DNA of 64,000 nucleotides from assembly GCA_905612485.1 (NCBI GenBank), contig CAJQSE010000019.1, positions 1 through 64,000 on the forward strand, given 5' to 3'. Below, one piece after another: positions 9,615-17,512 of this stretch; positions within the stretch are counted from its first letter, which is position 1, and each line of letters begins with the position of its first letter. A program made the position numbers and the translations under genes. The notes below the pieces were generated by a model, which saw nothing but the letters and a program-made list of their open reading frames with translations, was not told the origin of the DNA and searched no databases. Source of the stretch: an uncultured Candidatus Nitrosopumilus sp. GTDB taxonomy: Archaea; Thermoproteota; Nitrososphaeria; Nitrososphaerales; Nitrosopumilaceae.

Positions 9615-10064
9615 TTATAAATTATTAAAATATTTTTTCCATTTTAATTTTATTTCTTCTTCACTTTTACCTAAATCATAAAGAGGGGAAGTAACTGTAG
9701 AAATAGATGAGATAGATACGATTACAATAGAATTAATTGAACTTTGAATTCCATTAGATCGATAATGATGAAGGATATCAACATACATGGGAGTATCTTT
9801 AATTATTTCAGCAGTTCCTGCAAACAAATATCCCTTACGAGATAAAGGATCAATTACATTAATTTCTACAAAAGGATTATTTTGTAAATTACTCATGGTA
9901 TCTGGAGAACGAATATCTGCAAATGCAAGAAGGTTATCAGACCATGAAATTATAGTTCCTTTTGGAGATATGTTTGGTTTCCCATCTGAAGAAACTGTAG
10001 CAACGTAACCTAGTTTTTGAGCATTCAAAAAAGCCTTAATTTCAGAAGTAATAGTAGACAACAT
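9615..10064 (-). CDS. Pyridoxamine 5'-phosphate oxidase-like flavin-binding protein
   Basis: The 149-residue protein matches the small split-barrel PPOX-like fold. It has an N-terminal helix, the strand GYVATVSSDGKPNISPKGT that usually contacts the FMN phosphate, then FADIRSPDTMSNLQNNPFVEINV and a KGYLFAGTAEI strand. Members use FMN or F420 for redox of small molecules. It is too short to be PdxH itself, and pathway context is lacking. It converges on the coiled-coil gene with a 9-bp gap. Confidence 0.8.
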   Translation of the reverse strand: MLSTITSEIKAFLNAQKLGYVATVSSDGKPNISPKGTIISWSDNLLAFADIRSPDTMSNLQNNPFVEINVIDPLSRKGYLFAGTAEIIKDTPMYVDILHHYRSNGIQSSINSIVIVSISSISTVTSPLYDLGKSEEEIKLKWKKYFNNL

Positions 10065-10100
10065 TATTTTAAATAAACTGAATGTAATTAATTTTGAGGA

Positions 10101-10199
10101 TCAGCGCATCATTTCAGTGAGTTTGAATTGAACGAAGAAATATGCAATACCCCCTCCAATCATTGCAATCCATGCAACAACCTGCTGCCTCTTAGTCAT
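10101..10199 (-). CDS. 32-residue single-helix membrane micro-protein
   Basis: Not in the ORF track. The frame reads MTKRQQVVAWIAMIGGGIAY and ends FKLTEMMR. It has a basic N terminus, one hydrophobic helix of about 18 residues and a short charged end, consistent with a single-pass membrane peptide. It lies between two genes on its own strand side and is divergent from the next micro-protein. Conservation in relatives would decide whether it is real. Confidence 0.45.
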   Translation of the reverse strand: MTKRQQVVAWIAMIGGGIAYFFVQFKLTEMMR

Positions 10200-10282
10200 G
10201 TTCAAAAAAATATTAAACTCATTATTGAATCTAATTCATAAGTTCAGACAGTTATAATTAGAATGACAGTAAGGAAATACCA

Positions 10283-10432
10283 TTGGCAAGTATCAAAGAT
10301 ATTGGAAAATTATTTGTATTTGTGATAGGGGGATTAGTGGCAATAATAGTAGGCTCATTTATGATTAGAGGCACCATGCATATGTGGGATAATAAGGATG
10401 ATGAAAAAAGAAGGATGGGAAATAAGGACTAA
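10283..10432 (+). CDS. 49-residue single-helix membrane micro-protein
   Basis: Not in the ORF track. A TTG start gives LASIKDIGKLFVFVIGG, followed by a hydrophobic segment of about 20 residues, then RGTMHMWDNKDDEKRRMGNKD, a polar tail. The frame is closed upstream by TAG at 10259-10261. TTG is the first usable start and is preceded by AAGGAA. One membrane segment with a charged tail looks coding rather than random. It is divergent from the 32-residue protein, with about 80 bp between them. Function unknown. Confidence 0.5.
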   Translation: MASIKDIGKLFVFVIGGLVAIIVGSFMIRGTMHMWDNKDDEKRRMGNKD

Positions 10433-10461
10433 AAAGTAACAAGTATCAAGTAAAAATTGAA

Positions 10462-10761
10462 TTGCTTCAAGACTCTACAATTAGAAAATCATTAGACAAT
10501 TACATCAAAAGAAGAATAAAAGAAATACCTACTGAAATTGAACAAACTTTTCCAAATATTAAAAAAATTTGGAAATGCAATGATGAATTAGATTTTCTTT
10601 ATGGGTACTATGTTGGAAAAATTGAAGAAGGATCATTACATTATCTACTCAAAGCAACACGTGCATCAGCAGGAGGATATGTAGATACTTTTGAAATTAG
10701 AGGGATTATTGAAGAAAATAAAATACAATTACAGGACACCATCAAAAGTGTACTAAATTAG
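10462..10761 (+). CDS. Conserved-looking hypothetical protein, 99 aa
   Basis: A TTG-start protein not assigned to a family. It has an N-terminal amphipathic helix (SLDNYIKRRIKEIPTEIEQTF) and an aromatic segment DFLYGYYVGKIEEGSLHYLL. There are no cysteines apart from one in KIWKCND. No in-frame ATG exists near the 5' end. It lies 30 bp after the 49-residue membrane protein and just before a small zinc protein, and these three may be one transcript. Confidence 0.6.
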   Translation: MLQDSTIRKSLDNYIKRRIKEIPTEIEQTFPNIKKIWKCNDELDFLYGYYVGKIEEGSLHYLLKATRASAGGYVDTFEIRGIIEENKIQLQDTIKSVLN

Positions 10762-10796
10762 TGAACTAGAAATACTAGATAAAGTAAAGAAAGTTT

Positions 10797-10970
10797 ATGG
10801 TAGGACCACAAGATGGAGGTTTTGGATTTGATCAATCTAAAAAATACACCGAAGTAAAAAATATTGAAGAAGTATGCGTTCAATGTCAAGCAGGTCAACA
10901 TAAAAAATGTCTAAAAAAATCAAAAGAGCAAGAAGTATGTGAATGCGAACATTGTATGATTTATGGTTAG
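10797..10970 (+). CDS. 57-residue cysteine-rich (zinc-binding) micro-protein
   Basis: Missed by the ORF track because of its length. It starts MVGPQDGGFGFDQSKKYTEV and continues with VCVQCQAGQHKKCLKK and VCECEHCMIYG. The cysteines form CxxC, a C/H-rich middle and CxCxxC at the end, enough for one or two zinc sites. The frame is clean over 57 codons, with codon use like its neighbours. It lies 35 bp downstream of the 99-aa gene. The role is unknown. Similar tiny zinc proteins recur across this window. Confidence 0.6.
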   Translation: MVGPQDGGFGFDQSKKYTEVKNIEEVCVQCQAGQHKKCLKKSKEQEVCECEHCMIYG

Positions 10971-10982
10971 AGATAAAAAAAA

Positions 10983-11351
10983 TTATATTAAATGAGGGGC
11001 AAAGTTCTCATCAATCCAGACACCAACTACATCAGCATCCAAATTCCAAGAATTTACAATATCTACACTTTTTTTGATATGAATAAAATGCTCATTCTCA
11101 GAAACATGATTTCCAGCACATCCAAAGTGTCCAGAAATAACAATATGAGATGATTTATGATTAGAGATAGAAATTATTACACTTTTTTTAATAGATTCAA
11201 TATTACCATCAAAAATTACTTTATCAATACCAGGTGCAGTAATAGTATCAACAAAATCTACAGAGTATTTTTCTTTAATCCAATTAATCATAGGAAGTTG
11301 AACTCTACCATCTATACAAGATAAAGAAGTTGCAAAGGATTTTTCACTCAT
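10983..11351 (-). CDS. Minimal beta-carbonic-anhydrase-like protein
   Basis: The 122-residue protein keeps the zinc ligands and the catalytic pair of beta-class carbonic anhydrases: C12-x-D14-x-R16 in SCIDGR, and H75-x-x-C78 in SGHFGCAGN. Beta enzymes are usually 170-230 residues, so this is a compact variant that lacks the N-terminal helical arm. If active it would interconvert CO2 and bicarbonate, which would be relevant to an autotroph that fixes bicarbonate. Activity is uncertain, because related short proteins with these motifs are uncharacterised. Confidence 0.7.
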   Translation of the reverse strand: MSEKSFATSLSCIDGRVQLPMINWIKEKYSVDFVDTITAPGIDKVIFDGNIESIKKSVIISISNHKSSHIVISGHFGCAGNHVSENEHFIHIKKSVDIVNSWNLDADVVGVWIDENFAPHLI

Positions 11352-11471
11352 TATAAATTCAATTTTTACTACAATAACTGTAAATATTAAATTTTAGAAA
11401 TGGATTCATGGAATCAAGTTAAAAAGTAAAATACAAAAATGCATTAAATAGGAGTAAAAAATAGTCCAATT

Positions 11472-11783
11472 ATGTTATTTGGAGTTTTTGCAACACATAG
11501 TCCAGAATCATGTCCAATGAATAATGAATTAAGTAAAGAGACATTTCTCAAACTCAAAATCCAATTAGAGGTAGAGATGAAAAAATACAACATAAACAAA
11601 ATTGTTGAATTTTACATGTCAGTTTTAGAACATCAGTGGATTATTATCATTGATGCGATACATGCACACGACATAGAAAAACTCTGTATAGATACAGGAA
11701 TAGCATCAACAAGTATAGTCAAAATAGTTCCATTAAATCGGTATGAAGATATCACAAAAAAAATACAATTAAAAAAAAAATAA
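11472..11783 (+). CDS. Hypothetical protein, 103 aa
   Basis: A small protein starting MLFGVFATHSPESCPMNNE. Its pattern of strand, helix, strand (WIIIIDAIHAHDIEKLCI) and strand (SIVKIVPLNRYEDI) suggests a dimeric ferredoxin-like alpha/beta barrel fold, as in GYD/DUF3303-type proteins. That is a fold guess, not a recognised match. It is flanked by non-coding gaps and appears monocistronic. No catalytic residues can be named. Confidence 0.6.
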   Translation: MLFGVFATHSPESCPMNNELSKETFLKLKIQLEVEMKKYNINKIVEFYMSVLEHQWIIIIDAIHAHDIEKLCIDTGIASTSIVKIVPLNRYEDITKKIQLKKK

Positions 11784-11930
11784 ATTAATTTTCTAGATCA
11801 TATCTAAAAAGGATCTCATCAGATTTACCTAATAATTCTAAAATACCTCTAATGTCACTAATTTCTAATTACCCTCTCAAATTTATTTATGATCTTTGAG
11901 AATTTATCGGATTTTTGATCATGCTAATAA

Positions 11931-12488
11931 TTATAATTGTGAATATCTAAAACAATCAATTGTGTGATCATTCACCATACCCACTGCTTGCATTAATGCA
12001 TAACAGATAGTGGGTCCAACAAAATTAAATCTACGTTTTTTAAGATCCTGACTTAATTTTTCTGAAATTTTAGTATATGTAGGTAAATCAGAATGTTTTT
12101 TAAATTTATTTTTAATTGACTTGTGATTCACAAAACTCCACAAATATTCATCAAAAGATCCAAACTCTTTCTGAATTTTAATAAATTGTTTTGCATTATT
12201 GATTGCAGAATTAATTTTAAGTTTATTTCTAATAATATTTTTATTTTGTAGTAATTTTTTAACATGATTTTGAGTGTATTTTGAAACTACAACTACATCA
12301 AAATTAGAAAATGCAAAACGATATCCATCTCGACGATTAAGAATGATACACCAAGATAATCCAGCTTGGGCACCTTCCAAGATTAAAAATTCAAATAATT
12401 TTTGATCATTATGTTGTGGCACACCCCATTCATTATCATGATAAGTGATATTAGGTTCATTTTTTGCCCAATTACATCTTTTTTTCAT
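11931..12488 (-). CDS. tag: DNA-3-methyladenine glycosylase I
   Basis: Tag removes N3-methyladenine from alkylated DNA to start base-excision repair. All four zinc-snap ligands of the E. coli enzyme are at matching positions: Cys5 in KKRCNWAKN, His17 in TYHDNEWGVP, and His175 and Cys179 in VNDHTIDCFRY. The LEGAQAGLSW motif that forms the base pocket is also present. The length of 185 residues is typical. This family is mostly bacterial and probably came to this archaeal lineage by transfer, which is inference. It appears to be a single-gene unit. Confidence 0.95.
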   Translation of the reverse strand: MKKRCNWAKNEPNITYHDNEWGVPQHNDQKLFEFLILEGAQAGLSWCIILNRRDGYRFAFSNFDVVVVSKYTQNHVKKLLQNKNIIRNKLKINSAINNAKQFIKIQKEFGSFDEYLWSFVNHKSIKNKFKKHSDLPTYTKISEKLSQDLKKRRFNFVGPTICYALMQAVGMVNDHTIDCFRYSQL

Positions 12489-12540
12489 AATTAGAGTATT
12501 AATTAAGACAAAATATTAGTTCTCAATCATCGAATAAATT

Positions 12541-12966
12541 ATGAAATTAAATAAGCAGTTATTACAAATTAACAGAAATTTTATAATTTGTTTTATTGCA
12601 TCAGCATCATTATCTGCAGTAGCGGCTCAATTATTAGCAGATTATGAAAATTACCAGACTACAACCATAACAATCATTATTGGATATGTAATTTATTTTG
12701 GATTATTTTCAAGTTTGTTTTACATAGACAATAGAAAAAGGTACAAAACTATGGAATCAGGATTAATTAAGAAAGAATTACTAAAATTAATATCATCATT
12801 TGGAATTGGAGAGATAATATATCTAGGAATTAGATGGCCAAGTTTGTATTATTTGTTAGAAATAGGTATTGAACCATATTTAGCATCAATAATTTCAGAA
12901 ATTATTGCAACAACATGTTACATGATATCAATAACAATATTTCTCAGAAAAACAAAAACATTCTAA
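12541..12966 (+). CDS. Four-helix membrane protein (possibly GtrA-like)
   Basis: A 141-residue protein with four predicted membrane segments at about residues 14-32, 43-62, 80-100 and 112-134, separated by a basic loop (YIDNRKRYKTM). Size and layout resemble GtrA-type small flippase-like proteins, but no diagnostic motif is seen, so the family is not certain. It is divergent from tag with about 50 bp between them, and its stop codon touches the end of the convergent CBS gene. Confidence 0.6.
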   Translation: MKLNKQLLQINRNFIICFIASASLSAVAAQLLADYENYQTTTITIIIGYVIYFGLFSSLFYIDNRKRYKTMESGLIKKELLKLISSFGIGEIIYLGIRWPSLYYLLEIGIEPYLASIISEIIATTCYMISITIFLRKTKTF

Positions 12967-13368
12967 TTATTTAGCAAGTTGAGTAACTAAATCAGTTGAA
13001 GTAATTAGTCCAATTACATTTCCATTATCAGTTACTGCAAGTTTTCTAATTTTTTTATTAGTCATTCTTTCGGCTGCAGCAGAAATTGATTCATCAAAAT
13101 TAATTGTAATTAACGGTGAGGACATTATTTGCTCCACTAAAGTATCAGACGATAAATTATGAGCCACAATTTTTGTTGCATAATCTCTATCAGTAATAAT
13201 ACCACAAAGATCACTATTTTTCTTTACAAGAACAGCACCGATTCCACTTTGCTCCATCATTTTTGCCACTTGAAATACAGTGGTGTCATTATTTACAGAA
13301 ATAATTACTCTAGTCATAACATCTTTGACTAAAATTAAATTAGAATCAAAATCCTGACGGCTCATCAC
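12967..13368 (-). CDS. CBS-domain pair protein
   Basis: A 133-residue protein consisting of two CBS motifs, one over about residues 13-65 (VKDVMTRVIISVNNDTTVFQVAKMM start, GIITDRDYATKI end) and one over about 75-130 (VEQIMSSPLITI, GLITSTDLVTQL). Such stand-alone Bateman modules bind adenosyl compounds and regulate partner proteins. No catalytic domain is attached. The partner cannot be read from context. It is followed upstream by tRNA-Arg on the same strand. Confidence 0.9.
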   Translation of the reverse strand: MMSRQDFDSNLILVKDVMTRVIISVNNDTTVFQVAKMMEQSGIGAVLVKKNSDLCGIITDRDYATKIVAHNLSSDTLVEQIMSSPLITINFDESISAAAERMTNKKIRKLAVTDNGNVIGLITSTDLVTQLAK

Positions 13369-13436
13369 TATATTGAAAGAAGATATTATTTAAGAATAAA
13401 CAAAATTTCACGGAATTGTCATAATAAGAGGATAAA

Positions 13437-13511
13437 CGGGCACGATCGGATTTGAACCGACGACCTAGCACTCCGCAAGCGCTTGCTCTATCCAAGCTGA
13501 GCCACGTGTCC
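13437..13511 (-). tRNA. tRNA-Arg (anticodon GCG)
   Basis: A complete cloverleaf is read on the minus strand. The acceptor is GGACACG paired with CGTGCCC, the D arm is GCTC/GAGC, the anticodon stem AGCGC/GTGCT encloses loop TTGCGGA with anticodon GCG, and the T arm is GTCGG-TTCAAAT-CCGAT. The variable loop has five bases. The discriminator is G and CCA is not encoded. The acceptor stem has one non-canonical A3-C70 pair. There is no intron. Confidence 0.93.
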
Positions 13512-13553
13512 AAGAACATTTTGAAAGTGACACTTAATTTGGATTACTATTAC

Positions 13554-14375
13554 TCAAAGAGGTTTTGCAAAAATATATTGTGTTTCATCAGATTCATGAA
13601 ATGACCAAGCAGTGGGCAATGAAATATTTTGAATTAACTGTAGATCATTATTTTCAATAAAACTACCCCATCCAGCATTATTTTTTGGATCTACAGGATA
13701 TTTTTTTGATAAAGTTCCAGCAAAAGCCCAACCAGCATTATTCCACAAATTAGAATTAGATTTAATTTTGTTCAACACACCTGTTGCTAATTCCAATCCA
13801 CCCATTTGAGCAATACCGCCTATGAAAAATAAGGGTCTAGACAGATTCAATGAAGAATAATCAAATTGCACTGCATCAAAACAATTTGGATTAAAATTAA
13901 TATTAATTGTTAATGATTTTTGAAGATCAACTAACATACTATCAAGTTCAATACTATACGATTCCATGCCAAGTATCTTAGCACAATATGCAATACGTCC
14001 ATCACCAGAACCAATATCAATTATTTCAGAATATCCATTTTTTTTTGCAAATAATGACATGACATATCCAGACATAATCCATGTTGGAGAAAAAGGAGCA
14101 TGACTTGAATCATGTTGTATACTGTTTAACCAATATTTGTTAATGTCACCTTCATAAACAACACAAGAAATATTATCAATTATTTTTTCAAAGGAATTAT
14201 AATAAATTGGATTTTTAGTTGCGTATTCATGAAGTAAATTTAATTCAGATTGATCAATTGGAAACGATTCAGAGTTAGAAGTAGGAATTAATTCTTGAAT
14301 CTGACTAGTTCCAATATAATTAGATACAAATTCTTTTTTTAGATTTACCAGATTTTCAGCAAGTTTTTCAATCAT
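13554..14375 (-). CDS. SAM-dependent methyltransferase-like protein
   Basis: The core contains IIDIGSGDGRIAYCAKIL followed by an acidic strand end (SYSIELDSMLV), the motif I and II pattern of class I SAM-dependent methyltransferases. The remainder, with FIGGIAQMGGLELAT, fits the fold but not a named family, so the substrate is unknown. I start it at ATG 14375 rather than 14405. That ATG lies inside ATGATTGA, overlapping the stop of the upstream gene by 8 bases, whereas the longer start would overlap by 38. Translational coupling with the helical protein upstream suggests a two-gene unit. Confidence 0.75.
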   Translation of the reverse strand: MIEKLAENLVNLKKEFVSNYIGTSQIQELIPTSNSESFPIDQSELNLLHEYATKNPIYYNSFEKIIDNISCVVYEGDINKYWLNSIQHDSSHAPFSPTWIMSGYVMSLFAKKNGYSEIIDIGSGDGRIAYCAKILGMESYSIELDSMLVDLQKSLTININFNPNCFDAVQFDYSSLNLSRPLFFIGGIAQMGGLELATGVLNKIKSNSNLWNNAGWAFAGTLSKKYPVDPKNNAGWGSFIENNDLQLIQNISLPTAWSFHESDETQYIFAKPL

Positions 14376-14808
14376 TAGACAAACCTGCATCATATTGCTG
14401 TACAAATTCTTTAGTACTCATTATTTCTCGTAATTTCTCATACAATATAGCCTCATTTTCAATAGTTTCTTTGGATTTTTGCTCAGAATTAAGAGATTGT
14501 AAATTACCAGTAATATTAGATATTGAGTGAGCAATACTTTGTATGATTTTTGGATGAATATCAGAATTAAATTTGTCAGAGATAAATTTTTTAGTATTTA
14601 GAATTTTTTCATGTAAAGCAATATTATTAGTTTGATCAAGTTGCTGTTTCATCACTATAATCATTGAAGAAATATTTGTAATTTGATAATAAACTTCAAC
14701 AATTTGATTTACATTTAATTCATCATCAAAATTCATGGCGTTAACAAGATTTTCTAATTTATCAGATTCAGAAATGAATAATTCAAGTAAATCATTTGGC
14801 AAAGACAT
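14368..14808 (-). CDS. All-helical hypothetical protein
   Basis: A 146-residue acidic, almost entirely helical protein with no cysteines and no recognisable enzyme motif. Helices are separated by short Asn/Ser-rich turns, as in small helical bundle adaptors. It overlaps and is probably translationally coupled to the methyltransferase-like gene, so it may be its partner or regulatory subunit. That is inference from gene order. Confidence 0.6.
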   Translation of the reverse strand: MSLPNDLLELFISESDKLENLVNAMNFDDELNVNQIVEVYYQITNISSMIIVMKQQLDQTNNIALHEKILNTKKFISDKFNSDIHPKIIQSIAHSISNITGNLQSLNSEQKSKETIENEAILYEKLREIMSTKEFVQQYDAGLSND

Positions 14809-14856
14809 AATGAAAAAAATTATCTTAAATTTTTAAAAATGTTGGTATTTGAAAAA

Positions 14857-15573
14857 TTATTCTTCTTTTTCGGCTTTGTTAGTATAGATGTATGTCATTA
14901 AAGCACCACCAATAATACCACCAATAATTGGACCGACCCAGTATATCCATTGAACTTCCCATAAACCAGCATCACCTGAAATTAATGCAGGAGAGAATGA
15001 TCTTGCAGGATTCATAGATGCACCAGTTAAAGGTACGCCAACTAAGTGTAACAAGAAAACCATACCACCAATTGCTGCACCATAAACACTCTTTGGTGCT
15101 TTTTTGTGTACAGCAGTCATAAAGATTACAACTACTAAGAAGAATGTGAAAATTATTTCTAAAACTACAGCAGATATTACACTACCATTGATTATATCAC
15201 TTGGTCCACCATGAGCACCCCAGAGTACTTGTTTTCCAATTTCTGGGAATATGACAGCTAATGTTGCAGTTGCAATAACTGCACCAATTATTTGAAATAG
15301 AATATATCCAATGCCATCTTTGACACCAATTTTTTTGGTAATCATCATAGGAATTGTTACTGCAGGATTAATGTGAGCCCCTGAAACGTGACCAAATGCA
15401 TATACCATTAATGCAATTGCACCACCGTGACCCAAAGATATCATAATAATTGCTTCTGTAGATAATGATCCATCACCGAAAACAACAACTGCTAGAATTA
15501 CAGATAATGGACCAAAGAATACCAATCCAAATGTTGCAATTGCTTCAGCAAGCCATGCTCGGGTATTAACCAT
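14857..15573 (-). CDS. Aquaporin / MIP-family channel
   Basis: A six-helix major intrinsic protein with both half-helix signatures, GAHINPAVT in the first half and GASMNPARSFSPAL in the second. The Arg after the second NPA is the selectivity-filter arginine. I use ATG 15573 (MVNTRAWLAEA, 238 residues), which has a GAGGGG ribosome-binding sequence 7 bases upstream. The longer ORF start at 15645 adds an unlikely 24-residue extension across the promoter. It would pass water and possibly ammonia, H2O2 or glycerol; selectivity is not decided by sequence. It is divergent from a peroxiredoxin gene with a 120-bp shared regulatory gap. Confidence 0.93.
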   Translation of the reverse strand: MVNTRAWLAEAIATFGLVFFGPLSVILAVVVFGDGSLSTEAIIMISLGHGGAIALMVYAFGHVSGAHINPAVTIPMMITKKIGVKDGIGYILFQIIGAVIATATLAVIFPEIGKQVLWGAHGGPSDIINGSVISAVVLEIIFTFFLVVVIFMTAVHKKAPKSVYGAAIGGMVFLLHLVGVPLTGASMNPARSFSPALISGDAGLWEVQWIYWVGPIIGGIIGGALMTYIYTNKAEKEE

Positions 15574-15693
15574 AAAGCAACCCCTCAGAGATTTCAATAT
15601 AAAACATGGTATTTGGATTGGATCATAGAGAGGATACGGGTACATGGTGAAAGAAAGGATTCTTTTAATATAGAAATAAAAATTTGGAAATAT

Positions 15694-16152
15694 ATGATTG
15701 AAGAAGGAGAATCTGTTCCAAAATTTACAATTAATGATGCAAATGGAAATAAAGTAAAATCAACAGATTACAAAGGAAAGAAGCATGTGATTTACTTTTA
15801 TCCAAAAGATTTTACACCAGGGTGTTCAACACAAGCAGATGAATTTTCAACAGAATATAAAAAATTCCAAGATAATGGAATCGAGATTATTGGAATTAGT
15901 CCAGATGATATAACCTCACATAAAAAATTCTGTACTAAAATGGGAATCAAATATCCCCTATTATCAGATACAGAAAAAGAGGTGTCAAATGCATTTGGTG
16001 TTTGGGGAATGAAAAAATTCATGGGACGAGAATACATGGGAGTGACTAGAAGTTCATTTTTAGTAAATGAAGAAGGTAAAATTTTTAAAATATATTCCAA
16101 GGTAAAACCTAAAGGACATGCAAAACAAGTACTAGAAGATTTTACAAAATAA
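15694..16152 (+). CDS. Peroxiredoxin, BCP/PrxQ type
   Basis: A thiol peroxidase that reduces H2O2 and organic peroxides in the cytoplasm. The peroxidatic cysteine lies in YPKDFTPGCSTQADEF. The resolving cysteine that many BCPs carry five residues later is absent (Ala instead). Another cysteine occurs in KKFCTKMG, so a different resolving partner or a 1-Cys mechanism is likely. I start at ATG 15694 (MIEEGESVPKF, 152 residues), which matches family length and avoids the unrelated 27-residue extension of the ORF track. It is divergent from the aquaporin gene. Confidence 0.9.
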   Translation: MIEEGESVPKFTINDANGNKVKSTDYKGKKHVIYFYPKDFTPGCSTQADEFSTEYKKFQDNGIEIIGISPDDITSHKKFCTKMGIKYPLLSDTEKEVSNAFGVWGMKKFMGREYMGVTRSSFLVNEEGKIFKIYSKVKPKGHAKQVLEDFTK

Positions 16153-16161
16153 AAGAAAAGA

Positions 16162-17094
16162 TTAGAAGCCTTTTGGTAATGTACCTTTAGAAGATTTAGC
16201 TGGCTCTGGTTCTGCTTTTGCCTCAAATCCTTTTGGTAATGCACCACCTTTCGTGTTAGTAGATACTTTTGCTTGAGCTTCTGCTGCTGCTTCTTCTACT
16301 GCAGTTTTTGCATCATCAATTTTTTGCTGTTCCAATCTTTTCAAATAATCAGATTCATAATCAGACAATTTGTCTTGTTTAGATTTACCATCATTGTTTG
16401 GAGCAGTTTGTGGTGGAGGTGCTTGTTCAGAAACTTGTGGTTTTGGAGCTTCTTGAGCAGTTGCTTTTAGAGCAACACCTTGTACGGTCATAGCTACACC
16501 ACTGAAACTTCCAAATCTTTTTTGAGGTGGATGATATGCAAGTCTAGGTCTTGTTGCAAAGTATTGGTCAGATGGTTGTGTATAACCAGTTACTGTTGCT
16601 TTTTGATCATTCCAGTTTTTGGTTGGAATTTTACCTACAGGTGCTGTGCCTCTAACAAAGTATCTGTTAGGTGCTGGTGTGTATCCAGTAACTTTTGCTC
16701 TGTACTGATGGAAATCAGTCATTGCTGCATTCATGTATGCATTTTCTAATGCATCTTGCAAAGTTGTTGGAGCTGTTGATTTTGTTTCAGCTGGTTTTGG
16801 AGCTTCTTGGGGTTTTGGTGTAGAACCTTTTGGAAGTGTAGGTTTCGGTTTTGCTGTTTCAGCTGGTTTTACCTCTGCAGGTTTAGTTTCTGCTGGTTTT
16901 GCTGTCTCAGCTGGTTTTGAGGCTTTATTAGATTTTGAGACAGAAGGAGGATCAAATTGTTTAGTTAATTTTGTTAGTTTTACCTCTAATTCGGCAATCT
17001 TCTTTTCAAGAGCTTTTTTTGTATCTTTTTTTGTATCTTTTTTTGTAACTTTTTTGGTAACTTTTTTTGTATTAGTTTTTCGCTTTGCTGCCAT
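16162..17094 (-). CDS. Lys/Pro/Ala-rich protein with doubled KVTGY motif and LPKGF tails (paralogue A)
   Basis: A 310-residue protein of unknown function. The N terminus is very basic (TKKVTKKDTKK), followed by a short coiled coil (LEKKIAELEVKLTKL) and a Pro/Ala/Lys linker with repeated PAETK units. A compact core carries a twice-repeated motif, KVTGYTPAPNRYF and TVTGYTQPSDQYF. The C-terminal region is longer than in paralogue B and includes a charged coiled coil (YLKRLEQQKIDDAKTAVEEA). The motif LPKGF occurs near the end and again as the last five residues. Over 454 bp (16528-16981) the DNA looks identical to the paralogue at 17828. The basic linker resembles nucleic-acid-binding tails, but no function is assigned. 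Confidence 0.75.
   Translation of the reverse strand: MAAKRKTNTKKVTKKVTKKDTKKDTKKALEKKIAELEVKLTKLTKQFDPPSVSKSNKASKPAETAKPAETKPAEVKPAETAKPKPTLPKGSTPKPQEAPKPAETKSTAPTTLQDALENAYMNAAMTDFHQYRAKVTGYTPAPNRYFVRGTAPVGKIPTKNWNDQKATVTGYTQPSDQYFATRPRLAYHPPQKRFGSFSGVAMTVQGVALKATAQEAPKPQVSEQAPPPQTAPNNDGKSKQDKLSDYESDYLKRLEQQKIDDAKTAVEEAAAEAQAKVSTNTKGGALPKGFEAKAEPEPAKSSKGTLPKGF
16528..16981. repeat. 454-bp direct repeat, copy 1
   Basis: By eye this block matches 18002-18455 base for base at a constant offset of 1474. Divergence begins immediately at both ends. It covers the coding sequence for the linker and the doubled KVTGY core of paralogue A. Confidence 0.85.
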
Positions 17095-17223
17095 TAAATA
17101 ACTAGTAATTTCATTGTTTATTTACATTTTGTTTAGAATTAGAAAAATAAGTGAATTAAATTAAAAAAAATACATTTTTCTAATTAAATTAATGAAAATT
17201 TTATGAATTGTTTTATATAATGA

Positions 17224-17424
17224 TTAATCAGGTTCCCAAAATTGCATCACAAACATGCAATTGTTACATCTCCATAATCTTACATGAATTCCATTTTCAG
17301 CATCTGCAACATATTTTCCATCTTCCAATTGAATTACTTGAGGAAGATAGCTTAATTCGTTGTTTTCAAGCCATTCATTTTCTTGGCAATTAGGACAATG
17401 AATTTTTGGACCCATATACAGCAT
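17224..17424 (-). CDS. Small zinc-ribbon-like protein
   Basis: A 66-residue protein with two knuckles, CPNCQ near residue 10 and CNNCM near residue 54, spaced as in a rubredoxin-like zinc ribbon. The intervening segment is acidic and ends in the aromatic FWEPD. It lies between the two KVTGY paralogues on the same strand but with separate gaps. Function unknown. ATG 17424 or the internal ATG at 17415 (MGPKIHCP) could be the start. Confidence 0.65.
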   Translation of the reverse strand: MLYMGPKIHCPNCQENEWLENNELSYLPQVIQLEDGKYVADAENGIHVRLWRCNNCMFVMQFWEPD

Positions 17425-17512
17425 AGTTAAGATAAAAGAAGCATATTACTTTTTTAAAAAAATATGTAAAAACAAACATCGATAAAATAAATAATTGTAA
17501 TAGAGAAATAAA

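Noticed and set aside
16273-17101. Cys- and Phe-rich ORFs on the plus strand opposite paralogue A (and 17939-18533 opposite B)
   Set aside because: They are antisense shadows of the repetitive Pro/Lys/Ala genes; the copies match simply because the DNA is duplicated.
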